Below are positions 22,801-33,800 of a stretch of 64,000 nucleotides of DNA, piece after piece. The DNA is from Aurelia coerulea (Eukaryota; Cnidaria; Scyphozoa; Semaeostomeae; Ulmaridae): positions 2,728,001 through 2,792,000 of the forward strand of contig CM076953.1 of the NCBI GenBank assembly GCA_039566865.1, read 5' to 3'. The notes under the pieces are model-generated. The model was given only the letters and a program-made list of their open reading frames with translations, was not told where the DNA came from and did no database searches. Numbering within the stretch: position 1 is the first letter of the stretch; each line of letters begins with the position of its first letter. The translations under genes and the position numbers were made by a program.

Positions 22801-25733
22801 CAAAAATAAGGTTTTTCAAAATGGGCCTATTTTAGCCAAAACGCAAAGGGTATAGCCTTACTTTTTGGGCAAAATGCAGGTTCTTCAAGATGGGCCTATT
22901 TTTGGCAAAAAGCAAAGGGTATAGCCTTACTTTTTGGGCAAAAATCAGGTTTTTCAAAACGGGCTTATTTTTGCCAAAATGCAAAGGCTATAGCCTTACT
23001 TTTTGGGCAAAAATCAGGTTTTTCAAAATGGGCCTATTTTAGCCAAAACGCAAAGGGTATAGCCTTACTTTTTGGGCAAAATGCAGGTTCTTCAACATGG
23101 GTCTATTTTTGCCAAAAAGCAAAGGGTATAGCCTTACTTTTTGGGGAAAATGCATGTTTTTAAAATGGGGCTATTTTTGCCAAAACGCAAAGGGTATAGC
23201 CTTACTTTTTGGGCAAAATTCAGGTTCTTTAACATGGGCCTATTTTTGGCAAAAAGCAAAGGGTATAGCCTTACTTTTTGGGCAAAATGCAGGTTCTTCA
23301 ACATGGGTCTATTTTTGCCAAAAAGCAAAGGGTATAGCCTTACTTTTTGGGCAAAAATCAGGTTTTTCAAAACGGGCTTATTTTTGCCAAAATGCAAAGG
23401 CTATAGCCTTACTTTTTGGGCAAAATGCAGGTTCTTCAACATGGGCCTATTTTTGCCAAAAAGCAAAGGGTATAGCCTTACTTTTTGGGCAAAATGCAGG
23501 TTCTTCAACATGGGCCTATTTTTGCCAAAAAGCAAAGGGTATAGCCTTACTTTTTGGGCAAAATGCAGGTTCTTCAAAATGGGCCTATTTTTGGCAAAAA
23601 GCAAAGGGTATAGCCTTACTTTTTGGTCAAAAATAAGGTTTTCAAAATGGGCCTATTTTAGCCAAAACGCAAAGGGTATAGCCTTACTTTTTGGGCAAAA
23701 ATCGGGTTTTTCAAAACGGGCCTATTTTAGCCAAAAAGCAAAGGGTATAGCCTTACTTTTTGGGCAAAATGCAGGTTCTTCAAAATGGGCCTATTTTTGG
23801 GCAAAATGCAGGTTTTTAAAATGGGGCTTTTTTTGCCAAAACGCAAAGGGTATAGCCTTACTTTTTGGGCAAAATGCAGGTTCTTCAACATGGGCCTATT
23901 TTAGCCAAAACGCAAAGGGTATAGCCTTACTTTTTGGGCAAAAATCAGGTTTTTCAAAACGGGCTTATTTTTGCCAAAATGCAAAGGCTATAGCCTTACT
24001 TTTTGGGCAAAATGCAGGTTCTTCAAAATGGGCCTATTTTTGCCAAAAAGCAAAGGCTATAGCCTTACTTTTTGGGCAAAATGCAGGTTCTTCAACATGG
24101 GTCTATTTTTGCCAAAAAGCAAAGGGTATAGCCTTACTTTTTGGGCAAAATGCAGGTTTTTCATAACGGGCCTATTTTTGCCAAAAAGCAAAGGTTATAG
24201 CCTTACTTTTGGGGCAAAATGCAGGTTCTTCAAAATGGGCCTATCTTTGCCAAAAAGCAAAGGCTATAGCCTTACTTATTGGGCAAAATGCAAGTTCTTC
24301 AACATGGGTCTATTTTTGCCAAAAAGCAAAGGGTATAGCCTTACTTTTTGGGCAAAATGCAGGTTCTTCAAGATGGGCCTATTTTTGCCAAAAAGCAAAG
24401 GTTATAGCCTTACTTTTGGGGCAAAATGCAGGTTCTTCAAAATGGGCCTATCTTTGCCAAAAAGCAAAGGTTATAGCCTTACTTTTGGGGCAAAAGGCAG
24501 GTTTTTCAAAACGGGCCTATTTTTGGCAAAAAGCAAAGGGTATAGCCTTACTTTTTGGGCGAAAATCAGGTTTTTCAAAACGGGCATATTTTTGCCAAAA
24601 TGCAAAGGCTATAGCCTTACTTTTGGGGCAAAATGCAAGTTCTTCAACATGGGCCTATTTTTGCCAAAATGCAAAGGCTATAGCCTTACTTTTGGGGCAA
24701 AATGCAAGTTCTTCAACATGGGTCTATTTTACCAAAAAGCAAAGGCTATAGCCTTACTTTTTGGGCAAAATGCAGGTTCTTCCACATGGGCCTATTTTTG
24801 CCAAAAAGCAAAGGGTATAGCCTTACTTTTTGGGCAAAATTCAGGTTCTTCAACATGGGCCTATTTTTGCCAAAAAGCAAAGGGTATAGCCTTACTTTTT
24901 GGGCAAAAATAAGGTTTTTCAAAATATTCCTATTTTTGCCAAAATGCAAAGCCTATAGCCTTACTTTTTTGCCAATAACCAGGTTTTTCAGGATATGCCT
25001 ATTTTTTGGCAAAAAGCAAAGGGTATAGCCTTACTTTTTGGGTAAAATTCAGGTTCTTAAACATGGGCCTATTTTTGCCAAAATGCAAAGCCTATAGCCT
25101 TACTATTTTTGCCCAAATTCAAAGGGTATAGCCTTAAAATTTTGCCAATAATCTGTTTTTCCAGGATAGGCCTATTTTTGCCAAAGAGCAAAGGGTATAG
25201 CCTTACTTTTTCATCAAAACTAAGGTTTTTCAGGATAGGTCTACTTTTGCCCAGATGCAAAGGGTATAGCCTTACATTTTTGCCAATAATCTGGTTTTCC
25301 AGGATAGGCCTATTTTTGGCAAAAAGCAAAGGGTATAGCCTTACTTTTTCCCTGAAAATGAGGTTGTTCAACATGGGCCCTATTTTTGCGAAAATGTCTT
25401 ACTTTTTGGGATAAAATCATGCCGCCGTTTTGGCTGTTTCTGAAATTTGTCATTTATTTAGCGACGAAAAGTTAAGACTATAGGCCTACGTTGTTCTCCG
25501 AAATCGGCCGTTTTTCATTGTGCCAACTTTATACAAAAAAGTAAGCCTTTATGCTTATTTTTTACTTTAAAGTGCGGAACAAACACATTGCGGACCAAAT
25601 TTCAAACGAGAAAAGAAACAAATAACAGAAATTTTTTATTCAATGATCAATAACTATTCACAGATTAAAATTGCAGAAGTATTTCATAAAATAGTAAAAT
25701 CGATAACCTTTCATTCAGTGGTGTTAAATACTA

Positions 25734-25996
25734 CCGTAAAAGCTCTATTAAGCCCCCGGGGGCTTATTTAATTTTGGACACTTTTTAGTCCTTTTTGCAC
25801 CGCATTTTGCCGTTTAAACATACAATTTTACGAGTTAAATACATGAATTCGACAAAGTTTTATCTGAAAACATATCAAAATTAACATGCAAACTTATTTA
25901 GCTCAATAAATGGAGAATCTTTGGCAACCTCTGGAAATTGATAGAAGTGGGGGGGGGGCTTAATAGAGAGAGGGGGGCTTGATTGAGCTTTTAAGG
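25734..25996. mobile_element. TA-flanked MITE, 263 bp
   Basis: Left end CCGTAAAAGCTCTATTAAG and right end CTTGATTGAGCTTTTAAGG are near complements. A second, inner copy GGGGGGGGCTTAATAGAG follows the same theme. TA dinucleotides flank both sides. No coding capacity. Confidence 0.7.
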
Positions 25997-25997
25997 T

Positions 25998-26460
25998 ATA
26001 TACTATTCTACTGGAAGTGCGGCAGTAAAACGAAAGTAAGAAAAAACTGCTTTGGTGACCTTTTGAAGAATTTTCACGATTAAATCCTGAAGTTTCTTGT
26101 AAGTTTACTTTATTCTGGCAACCGATTTATCATGCATTTCGTTATACGGTACATCATGAACAATCTTTGGAATACTAAGGGATACAATGGTTGCCAAAAG
26201 TCTTGGACCAGCGTGGCAGATTTTAAGTAGTTTTGCGATTTTGTCCCTCTAAATCTTTGAACAATGCTGTTCTGTGGCGATAAAGAGATGATGGCAGGAC
26301 GATTCGCGACTGTGGCTGGGAGAATAACCTTGAAAATCAACCTCGGTTGGGGGATAGTTTGCTTCAACTAATCTCCATGGATAAAAATGCAGAAAAGGGT
26401 GTCTTTATCAATAAATGGCCTAAGGGACTTTTGGCAGGGATTGTATCTGCTCCTTCATAC
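25998..26460. other. Unassigned sequence downstream of PACSIN exon 5
   Basis: A minus-strand open frame of 85 codons (26110-26367) shows no SH3-like ALYDY or other domain. Searched by eye for the missing PACSIN SH3 exon without success. Confidence 0.3.
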
Positions 26461-26690
26461 AGCATAGGTTCCAAATCTTTATCTCGGCGTAAAAAGGTGG
26501 GTGTAAAATTCAATGACCTATTTCTTCTGATTGAATGGCTTGAAAGAAACTTTAGATACTTATCTATAAATCTACCGTTAGACTTTTCAGAAACTTTGAA
26601 TATTTTTGGAAATTACAGCGTATCTTACATTTCAACTCATTTGAGGATGCGACCTCATCAAATTTCCAAATCATAAACCAGATGAGTGCA
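26461..26690. mobile_element. Partial Mutator-like MITE (family of 6778-7295)
   Basis: Begins AGCATAGGTTCCAAATCTTT and follows the family through GGTGGGTGTAAAATTCAATG, CTACCGTTAGACTTTTCAG and CATTTCAACTCATTTGAGG. The second half is missing, so it is a truncated copy. Confidence 0.65.
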
Positions 26691-27051
26691 CCGAAAAATT
26701 TAGTTCACGACGATTGGGTGGCTAGACGCGACGTCACAGTCCACCAAACATCCCTTGTCTTTTCGGACTCACCCAGTAGAAGGTGTTTAATTGACCAAAA
26801 ATCACCCCGGAGGTTCTTAATCCACACTTTCTTTTGCGCGGGTTTTTACGGTATACAAAATAACATGATATCAATCAATCACCTGAAAAGCTAAGCTCTA
26901 TGTTGTGTTTAAAACAATCTACAAAGGATAACGATTAGACTTACAACGCAAGGAGGATGTAAAGCGTATCCCACAATGCACCTGGGATTTTTGATATATG
27001 CAACGCGCGCGCGTGGCAAAACAATCAGTTGACAGTTGACATGACACATGA
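26691..27051. other. Intergenic, nothing recognised
   Basis: No coding feature recognised. A short alternating purine/pyrimidine tract CGCGCGCGCG lies near 27004-27013. Confidence 0.3.
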
Positions 27052-27276
27052 ATGCGAGTCAGAGAACAACAGGCTAAACAAAATAACTACATCGTCGAAC
27101 GAAAACATGGAAGCATCGAAGGAGTAAAGTGTCCATACCTGGAGATGAACCCAGAGATTTACTTGCATTACATAGACGAAGATTCTCTCTTAACATACAC
27201 ATCATCAGACCTGAAGGCTATTCGCTGTTTATTATTTGAATCGCGATTTGAATGGGACGGTAGGTTACAGTACTGA
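27052..27276 (+). CDS. Possible orphan first exon, unknown protein
   Basis: An open frame of 74 codons with a stop directly upstream of its ATG. Its C-terminal part (EDSLLTYTSSDLKAIRCLLF then ESRFEWDG) has balanced, protein-like composition. A donor-like GGTAGGT follows the GGGAC codon pair, so splicing could occur before the stop. No family is recognised and no partner exon was found. It could equally be chance. Confidence 0.25.
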   Translation: MRVREQQAKQNNYIVERKHGSIEGVKCPYLEMNPEIYLHYIDEDSLLTYTSSDLKAIRCLLFESRFEWDGRLQY

Positions 27277-27733
27277 GGCAATAATTTTCAGAAATTTTAA
27301 GTCACCGTAACTTTATGAATCATGGGGACTTCGTGGGACTTCTCGGTTCATTGAAAGAAACAAGGTTTCAGGTCTCATCCCCTGATATTTCAGCTACAAG
27401 TCCCTTGCCTGAGCTGCTAAAAAGTCGGAAAGCTGACCAGTGCTTTTGGCGTTTTTTACGTTTACAACAGCCACGCACACTTTCCTGTTGGAGGAAGATT
27501 GGAAAACGAGATTATCCTCACATCTTATCAACTTTATTAGAAAGCAGTAAAGTTAAAAAAGAGATAAGGACACTTCCTATTTTTCTACACAGGATTTACA
27601 CGAAGAAATGATAAAATCCTTGGTCCATCTTTTCGTCAAATTTCTTTCGCGTGCCATCACAATGTTATTCTGCGGACGAAATTGCATCATGGGATAGGCT
27701 TTATATCCTCCTTGCTTACAACGTAACACATAC

Positions 27734-27847
27734 TTTACTTGATTTATCAGGCCTTGGACTGCTTTTAGCTTCATTATTTTGGTTCTGCTCTCCTGATCTC
27801 CTGGTCACTTTCAACTTTGCGGTGTTGTGAAGTTCCGGGTCATATTC
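27734..27847 (-). CDS. PACSIN: PACSIN exon 5, linker
   Basis: Acceptor ATTTCTAG, donor GTATGTGT. 114 bp in phase 0. Encodes EYDPELHNTAKLKV followed by a polar Ser/Lys/Asn-rich stretch, equivalent to the EWNPDLPHTTAKK linker start of the family. Later exons were not identified. Confidence 0.75.
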
Positions 27848-30800
27848 CTAGAAATAAACAAAAAAGGAAGATTTAAAAATTTGCTAATTATCAGCATAGG
27901 GGCCAAATCTTTCAAATCTTTAAAAAGGTGGGTGTAAAATTATATGACATTATTCTTTGAATTGAATGGTTTGAAAAGAACTATGGTACTTTGCTGTAAA
28001 TTTGCCGTGGAAATTTTTTGCTATCTTAATTTTTTTCAAAATGGCGGCAATATAATCATTTTTGAAAAAATTCATGGAAAATTAAAAAAAAGTCAAAGAA
28101 TCGTAAATCCAAAACCAATAGAGGAAACATGATACAACAGTAGTTTATGAAGGACTACAATTTGGTGGCAAGCAAAAATCTGTAGCTTTTCTGGTTTAGG
28201 ATTTAGACATTTGATGACGTCATAGCCTCAAATTTAATAAATGCCGCCAGTTTGAATTGATACTAATCAAGATATCAATAAATTTCCACCGCAGATTTAC
28301 AGATGTTTGCTCAGTCTCGCTCAACCTTTCAACTTTCTTTTGGACTGCATGGTTTTGAGCTCTTGAGAACTCTGGTGGTGGACTCTCGTGGTGGCATCGC
28401 CCTTGCTGCTCTACGAGATGAAACTCTGAAAAAACGTTGTGTGGCTTGCCACGTTATATCGTTTATATATATATGAAACTTCAATTTGAGCTCCTGAGAA
28501 CTCTGGTGGTGGACTCTCGTGGTGGCATCGCCCTTGCTGCTCTACGAGATGAAACTCTGAAAAAACATTGTGTGGCTTTGCCACGTTATATCGTTTATAT
28601 ATATATGAAACTTCAATTTGAGCTCCTGAGAACTCTGGTGGTGGACTCTCGTGGTGGCATCGCCCTTGCTGCTCTACGAGATGAAACTCTGAAAAAACGT
28701 TGTGTGGCTTGCCACGTTATATCGTTTATATATATAGATTTACAGCGACAAACCCTATGTTCCTTCCAAGCCATTTAATTCAAAGAAAACTGAAGTAGAT
28801 GTTCTGATTATCATTAGGACGTCCTAATGGTAGGTATACTTTACACCAGACCTTACATTAATTTTTCAAAAATTGCCAATGTCATGTTAGTTTTAGTTTT
28901 AATCTTTTATCATTCTAAAGTTACAAAGGGAGCTCATAACTATCCGTAGGAAAACTCTTCCAGGTGAGTCCATAAGAAAATCCGAAAAAAATATCCCCAT
29001 TTCAAAGGCCACGTCTCCCTGGATATCAAGACGATGATATCGGCAAATATATGATTTAATGGAAGGCATGTTCAAATCTACTTTTAAAATTACCTGACTG
29101 AAATCGGCCGCTCCGTTCTGAAATTATAACGGATTTACTCGAGAAAGCACCTTCAAACCTTCAAAACGTGCCCAAAATCACGAACAAATTTCCCTAACAT
29201 TTCTGCCTTACACGGGCCTTACAGCAATGACTTCTGCAAGCTTTAGCACGTGCTATCCTCTTGCTGAGATAAAAGAAAGTCTTCCCCTGGTATGAATAAC
29301 CTATTCAAGGAGATTCCATTCTCCCGAGAGGACAAAATTGATTAATACATGTGAGTGTCATCATTTTTAGAAAGGAAGCCAAGGAAATTTTGCTCATTGT
29401 TTTCACTGGTTTTTGCAGGTTTTTGGAAGGGGCTTTCTGCAGAAAATCTCCCATATTTACGGGAAGGAATGACCAATTAAAGCCGGGTAAATTACCAAAC
29501 CTAATTGAACATATTAGCAATGAAACGAGACAGTTTTCAATATCATTGCTTTGATATTCATGGAGCAGTGGCCTTTCAAACGGGGATTCTTTTTTGACTC
29601 ACCCGGTACAAAGTTTTGAAATAGACGTAATCAGCAGAGTTTTGTTCACACCAAGTTCAAGTCAAGTGATACACGTTTTCGTCATGAAAACTTATGCCAT
29701 GAATGCAAACAGTAGCGTAATAAAGAAACTTCCCAAGAGTTTGGTCACATGACTTGAAATGGGTAAAACAAACGGATTTTGTTAAGTAGAAAGATTGAAA
29801 CTTTTGATGCTGTACTTACGATGAATGTGATTTCAAGGAAGGGTACGTCTGGTCCATTGCATTTTCGGAACCACTCGACATCTGATGTTGTGTCTGCTGC
29901 ATCATAAACTTCCGACATTTTCATGTAGATCTTCTCGATTCTATGAAGAAATGAGAAGCAATGAAAGCGTTTAAGAAGGAGACAGTTAAAGGTAATGTGT
30001 CCATGTAAGTACAGCTGCGTATACATTCTTGTCAAAATTTGCTGACGCAATGCTGACTAAGAGCCTCGAAGAGCGCACTGTGATTGGTAGAATGTAATTG
30101 ATCACATGCGAAACTAGAAATTAAATTTTACAACGAGGCTGCCTGCTGTGAGACTTTGGGTTCAGCTCTGGAATCGCAACCGCAAGTAAGTCATCAGTCT
30201 GCTTATATTAGAGCTGGCTAGCTTTTTAGTTATATGGTTAAATGGTCACATGAAATGTCACGTGAAAATAGCAAAGTCGCTGTACTTACATGGACACATA
30301 ACCTTTAAAGGCTGATTTCCAGTCAGTGGAATTTTCCGAGCGGGCGGAATTTCTATTGTATGCGAGAGAAAAAGTCGCTCTTGAATTGAATAGAAAGCTA
30401 CGGCTGAGCGACCTTTTATTGTCTAAAATTCCGCCCGCTCGGAAAATTCTACCGTCTGGAAATTAGCCTTAAGAGACCTTATAGCTATTCTTCCAAAGAG
30501 CCTGGATCGACTGATACTCTTGCACATTTTTAGACGAGAGGCTCGATTGAGTGGCGTTAGAGCATCTATCATTATTGTGCATATTCGAAAATTCTTCAAG
30601 ATTTATAAAACTATCGTTCGATTCAGATTCTTTAAACCATAACGACTTAGATTATGTTCCTAAGATGACAGTACATTTGAAAATCGAGCAATAGCTATTC
30701 TCCAAAGGGCCTGGATCGAGCGTTATTTTCAAACATTTTTATACGTGAGGTTCGATGGAGTGGCGTTGGAGATTCTATCACTATAGTGCACATTCGAAAA

Positions 30801-33800
30801 TTCTACAAAATGTATCAAAATATCGTTTGATTCGAACGTTGTTTTAGAATAGCTAAAAGGTCGAATGCAGATAAAATTTACGTTCGGTAGAATTAGGCTA
30901 AGAAACAAAAGATCTATTCGGGCAATCCCTTAATGTCTTGTCTCTTTCCAAGCTCAATAGACCCTTTAGCTATTCTGAAAAGAATCAGAATCGAACAAAA
31001 TTTTGCTACATATTGTAGAATTTTCGAATATGCACAAATAGTGATAGAAGCTCTAACGCCAATCCCTCGAAAGTTGCGTACAAAATTGTATAAAAAGAGC
31101 GCTCGATCCAGACCTTTTTGTAGAATAGCTAAAAGGTCTATTATACATCAAAACTTACCTATCTTGGAACCTTGAGATATCAACACAATCTTTAAACTCC
31201 TTCAACTTCTCTACCACAAACTCCTTTCGTCTCAGCTCACTCGTCTGCCATTTGTCAAATTCATACTTCATATCATCTTTATATTTATGATTATAATTGC
31301 TAATATCCCGTATTGCTTCTTTGTAAAACTCCAAAGCATTTTCTCTGTCTTGTGTAGCTTTCTTGACTTTGTTCTCTATCTTTGTGAGTTGTTCTTGTGT
31401 AGTGGTTGTGACATTAGCCTTTAATTCTGCCTCATTTGCTTTGTGCGTGTCAAGCATTTGTGATGCGGAGTGGTAACCCTGTCTCCCTTTTATTGCTGAA
31501 AATGATTTAAATGATTTTAGAGATTTTCAGATATATTCTATGTTCAACAGCAGACAAACTAAATCATAGAATCTAGGTTAAGACAATAAAATAATTTGAA
31601 AAAGGATAGGCCAGGATACCAGCGTCGATTGTCGGAATCGAAGATGCTTGCGGCGAAAAATAAATTTACAAGTTTAAAGGCACACGCCCGACAACACCTT
31701 TCTCGAGGAGTTCAGCCTCGCTTTGGTGCCCCTATACAAATGTATAGGAAAATGACCGGAAGTGAATATTTTCGTCGACTTTGAACGTTTCTTGCAGTGA
31801 TGCGGTGTGATTTTTCCGCGTTAATTTAATCTTAAAAGGTAGTGAATTTATCTAAGAAATGTTTAAAACTAAAATCGTTTTGATTTAAACTTCCCGGTAA
31901 ACTCCACGCAATTTGACAGGAGTGATGGTCTTATTTTAAGAGATTTTCATCCGTATTTGGGCAAATTTTTTCGAATTCATTGTTTTTGGTGACGTAAACA
32001 GCGCCTTGAAAACCATGACATTTAGAAAATGCCGTAGATCGTAGAAATTGTTTTGAAGCGGCGTGGTCTGCTTGCTGCTTGCTTTCAAGAAAACTTTTTA
32101 ATTCTGATAGGAAATGAAGCAATAAACCAATATGCAGAGCACTAGCGATTCTTTTACTGCCAGTGAAGGACAAGAGATGCTTTCATGTTTTCAAATAATT
32201 CTCCAACCCGCGAGAAAGAAAGAGACAAGAAGAAGCAGCTTCCAACGAAAGAACTCGGATATTTATGGATCAAGAACTAAAATCGTTTTGTTTATGATGG
32301 CAGATGTCTTTGATGGACAAATGGATAGCAAATTATAGAAAATATGTTATTTGTAATGGGCAAGTTCCTCTCAATGATAGAGCAACTCAATGCAGTCTGG
32401 AAATCTTCTCTTGTTGGCTCTAAAAACTCACAGACAAGGAAGATAGGGAAGGATGCTGTCTATTGAAATTGCAATGACTATTTCTGAATGGACAACGGCA
32501 ACAACTGTTTTTTTGGTAATTTTCAGAAACTCATGAATAAGAATGGCAGTAGGGGCTACAGGGTGAAACGCGAGCTTTGTCTTTGTGTTTGCAAACAATT
32601 GTATTTGCAGATCAAATTCAGAATAAGTTTCAAACTGTTTCAGAATTGGAAGCATTAAAATTTCAATTTTGTGATGACTCAATTGCTATTATCTTACCAT
32701 CTTCCTATCATCAGAGTAAAATCATCAGAGTATCAATTATTGGATTACTCAAATTTTTTGATATATCATAATATTGTTTTTCATTGAATGCTTTGTTTGC
32801 AACAGTCATGTTCCATCAGTTTTGTATCAGTCTTCAGGCATTGAAAACGCAAAAATTGCAGTCTTTTGTGGTTGCTGTCAAATGCTGCTTCAAGGTTGGG
32901 CTTGATTGGTAAAGGATAATCTTGTTCTGTTTGGGTCCTAAAATAAAAAAGAGACAATATTATTTCCTCCTACTAAAACTGTTTGCTGCATAGCAAATTT
33001 CACTTTGTCTCATAGAGAATTGCATGTACAAAAAAGAGCAGCAAACCAAAATAGGAGATGTCTTTGCAAACTTAAATCAGAGCAGCAATACCCTGCTCAA
33101 GAAAAAGAAAACAGATTTAGGGGCAAATAATTGCAGTAAACTATCGTATTTATAGGCAAAATAATCAAAGCTGATAATTTTTTGTACAAGGTAGCCTTGA
33201 TAACATTGTTTTAGTAAGCAAATCTCCTATTTCTAGGTCAGAGCTTCCCGATTAGTCTTGAAGAAAATAAGCAACAATGCAACTTTATGTTTGTTTACAG
33301 TTAGGCCAAACCCGACGAAAAGTTCTCTGAGAGCGAAGTCAAAGTTTTGTTATTATTCTCATTGGTCTGGTGGCCAAAACAGCTAGCAAGTACTCTAAAA
33401 TACTTTCATTTCTGAAAAAATCAGATTAAGTTCGAAAGTGATACATTCAACCAAGGTTAACGTTTGTTTTCTGACTAAAAAGCAGACAAGTTTGTGAAAG
33501 GAAGCACGTAAAGTTAACGAAGATTAGATGGTCATGGCTCTCGAGGAAAAATTGCCTTTGAAAATTGTGGGAAACCGGCAAAGGCTACAGCAAAACAGGC
33601 AACATTCCTACAAACTAGATGCTTACAGCTATTGTGTTATATCTCCAAAATGAGAATTCCTGTCTTAGTTTAGAAAATATTGGAGTTTGAAAAAATTTTG
33701 GTTAAATTTAGGCCAACAAAAGTTCATTTTCTTGAAACTGCAAGCCGAAGTTCAAGACGAGAAAAAGACAAGTTTATTTCGTCAACAATTGGCGAAAGGT

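Larger units (their letters stand above)
11890..25560. repeat. 69-bp satellite array (about 190 units) with palindromic monomer
   Basis: From about 12110 to 24950 the sequence is an almost unbroken head-to-tail array with a 69-bp period. Degenerate copies form the edges (11890-12110 and 24950-25560). Each unit reads roughly GGGCCTATTTTTGCCAAAAA, then GCAAAGG(G/C)TATAGCCTTAC, then TTTTTGGGCAAAATGCAGG, then TTCTTCAACAT. The middle 45 bp or so is an imperfect palindrome centred on GGCTATAGCC, so each monomer can fold on itself. Because 69 is divisible by 3 and few stops occur, at least two plus frames and one minus frame stay open for up to about 340 codons. They show 23-residue repeats with no known domain. 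They have no separate promoters or starts and are best read as by-products. Variant monomers and shortened units recur in blocks, showing higher-order duplication. Confidence 0.95.

Noticed and set aside
12119..25028. Many long open frames (up to about 340 codons) on both strands encoding 23-residue repeats
   Set aside because: They follow from a 69-bp period without stops in several frames; both strands are open at once, no start or promoter context, no known domain. Treated as satellite by-products.
26110..26367. Minus-strand frame considered as the missing PACSIN SH3 exon
   Set aside because: No ALYDY, WxxG or PxxYV-type SH3 landmarks and no matching splice phase.
28437..28778. 113-codon frame across the trimeric insert as a repeat protein
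   Set aside because: The 44-codon periodicity mirrors the roughly 132-bp nucleotide repeat, and the unit lies inside a dated insertion.
31596..31784. Basic 62-codon plus-strand frame inside a PACSIN intron
   Set aside because: No splice context or recognised family; composition can arise by chance.
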